From an uncultured Clostridia bacterium (lineage in GTDB: Bacteria > Bacillota > Clostridia > Peptostreptococcales > Anaerovoracaceae): DNA of 6,338 nt. Location of the stretch: positions 1 through 6,338 of the forward strand of contig CALBZG010000091.1 in assembly GCA_937889655.1 (NCBI GenBank). The letters run 5' to 3'. The notes under the pieces are model-generated. The model was not told the origin of the DNA. It worked only from the letters and a program-made list of their open reading frames with translations, and ran no database searches. Positions 5,696 through 6,338 of the stretch are shown here, in pieces (the stretch's first letter is position 1; each line of letters begins with the position of its first letter). A program made the position numbers and the translations under genes.

Positions 5696-6338
5696 ATGAA
5701 TACACTTCCAGAATTGCTGAGTGGAAAGAATATAAATTTTCTGATTGGATCAGGAGCGAGCATGCCATTGTATCCAACATTAATCTTAGGTGAAGGCCTT
5801 CCGTCATTTGAAGATTTTGTATCTACTGGCGCAATATCTCGTGAAAATATTAAGTGGCTATATTGCTATTACTATGCTAAATGGATTTCACCGATGCAGA
5901 TAGCTATGTTTGATAGGAATGACGATAATTATAAGCAGGTTACTGGTTCATACAAGGCATTTATTAATTTAGTTCTAGAAATACTTGATCACGAAAGTAA
6001 CGAGAAGCCAAAAAGAGCAAATGTATTTACAACAAATTATGATTTAATGTTTGAGACTACCTTTGATGATATAAGCCAGGAAAATCCGATTTGTTATTTT
6101 AATGATGGCAGTCGAGGCTTTATTAAACGCACATTGGATACGGATAACTTTTATCTAAATGTTTCTCATAGCGGACATCACGATAACTTTAGGCGTGAAG
6201 TACCAACAATCAACTTGTTTAAAATGCATGGCTCAATTACTTGGAAGAAGAGTAACGAACAAACTAAGGTTACTTATAAAAAAAATATATTTCAGGAGTT
6301 GGATCGTGTTGTTCAAAACATTGAAGCTTTTGATATCG
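5696..6338 (+). CDS. SIR2-domain protein, probable NADase antiphage effector (3' end beyond window)
   Basis: An open frame runs from ATG 5696 to the window end (214 codons, no stop), so the gene is cut only by the window edge. GAGGG (5685-5689) lies 6 bases before the ATG. The protein is a SIR2-type NAD-binding fold. NFLIGSGASMPLYP (14-27) holds the nucleotide-binding GSGAS. VFTTNYDLMFE (110-120) holds the TTNYD motif with the NAD-site Asn114. LFKMHGSITW (174-183) holds the His178 expected to act in catalysis. The immediate N-terminal start of the fold, without a leader domain, and the TTNYD/HGS pair are typical of bacterial SIR2 defence proteins, which consume NAD on phage infection, rather than of protein deacylases. 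Sir2-HerA is one plausible system, but the partner gene is not in the window. Composition is more AT-rich than the operon: sampled 60-base lines have 16-23 G+C here against 34-35 in lepB. Confidence 0.87.
   Translation, partial: MNTLPELLSGKNINFLIGSGASMPLYPTLILGEGLPSFEDFVSTGAISRENIKWLYCYYYAKWISPMQIAMFDRNDDNYKQVTGSYKAFINLVLEILDHESNEKPKRANVFTTNYDLMFETTFDDISQENPICYFNDGSRGFIKRTLDTDNFYLNVSHSGHHDNFRREVPTINLFKMHGSITWKKSNEQTKVTYKKNIFQELDRVVQNIEAFDI

Noticed and set aside
5592..5807. 71-residue minus-strand ORF
   Set aside because: It overlaps the SIR2 start in antisense, has no recognisable domain, and the sense frame carries clear SIR2 motifs.
5250..6338. Second copy of the ssrA 3' end as an att site, or a CRISPR array
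   Set aside because: No repeat of the T-arm/acceptor sequence and no regularly spaced repeats are visible within the window.

Overview
The window looks like a low-to-mid GC Firmicutes (Clostridia-type) chromosome fragment. The evidence is strong AGGAGG-type ribosome binding sites, sigma-A-like promoters, a Zn-dependent class II fructose-bisphosphate aldolase of the Gram-positive type, two short single-pass signal peptidases I, and an ssrA with an encoded CCA end and an Asn-rich tag. I cannot name the genus. The first 46 bases are not biological: they match the end of an Illumina P7/index/read-2 adapter, so the window begins at a contig edge with untrimmed library adapter.

Layout: (1) 47-469 (+) is the C-terminal part of a drug-efflux-type MFS transporter, closed by a perfect bidirectional hairpin terminator (477-510) shared with the convergent aldolase gene. 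(2) 578-2100 (-) holds a small membrane-anchored MltG/YceG-like protein without the catalytic domain, followed by fba. (3) A divergent promoter region (about 2101-2235) fires leftward into the MltG-like gene and rightward into an operon. The rightward promoter sits so close to the start codon that the mRNA may be leaderless. (4) 2236-4746 (+) is a compact operon: RluA-family pseudouridine synthase, a degenerate signal peptidase I paralogue lacking the catalytic lysine, an intact signal peptidase I, and smpB. (5) ssrA (tmRNA, 4879-5249) has its own promoter and is followed at 5365-5393 by a terminator. (6) After ssrA the sequence becomes AT-rich, has about 300 bases with no convincing gene, and then enters a SIR2-domain protein (5696 to the window end, incomplete) with intact NAD-site motifs. 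This looks like the first gene of an accessory, probably defence, segment next to ssrA, a common integration site.

How they work together: smpB and ssrA encode the two partners of trans-translation ribosome rescue and lie next to each other. The pseudouridine synthase and signal peptidases link RNA modification and protein export in one transcript. The SIR2 protein is probably an NAD-depleting antiphage effector whose partner gene would lie beyond the window.
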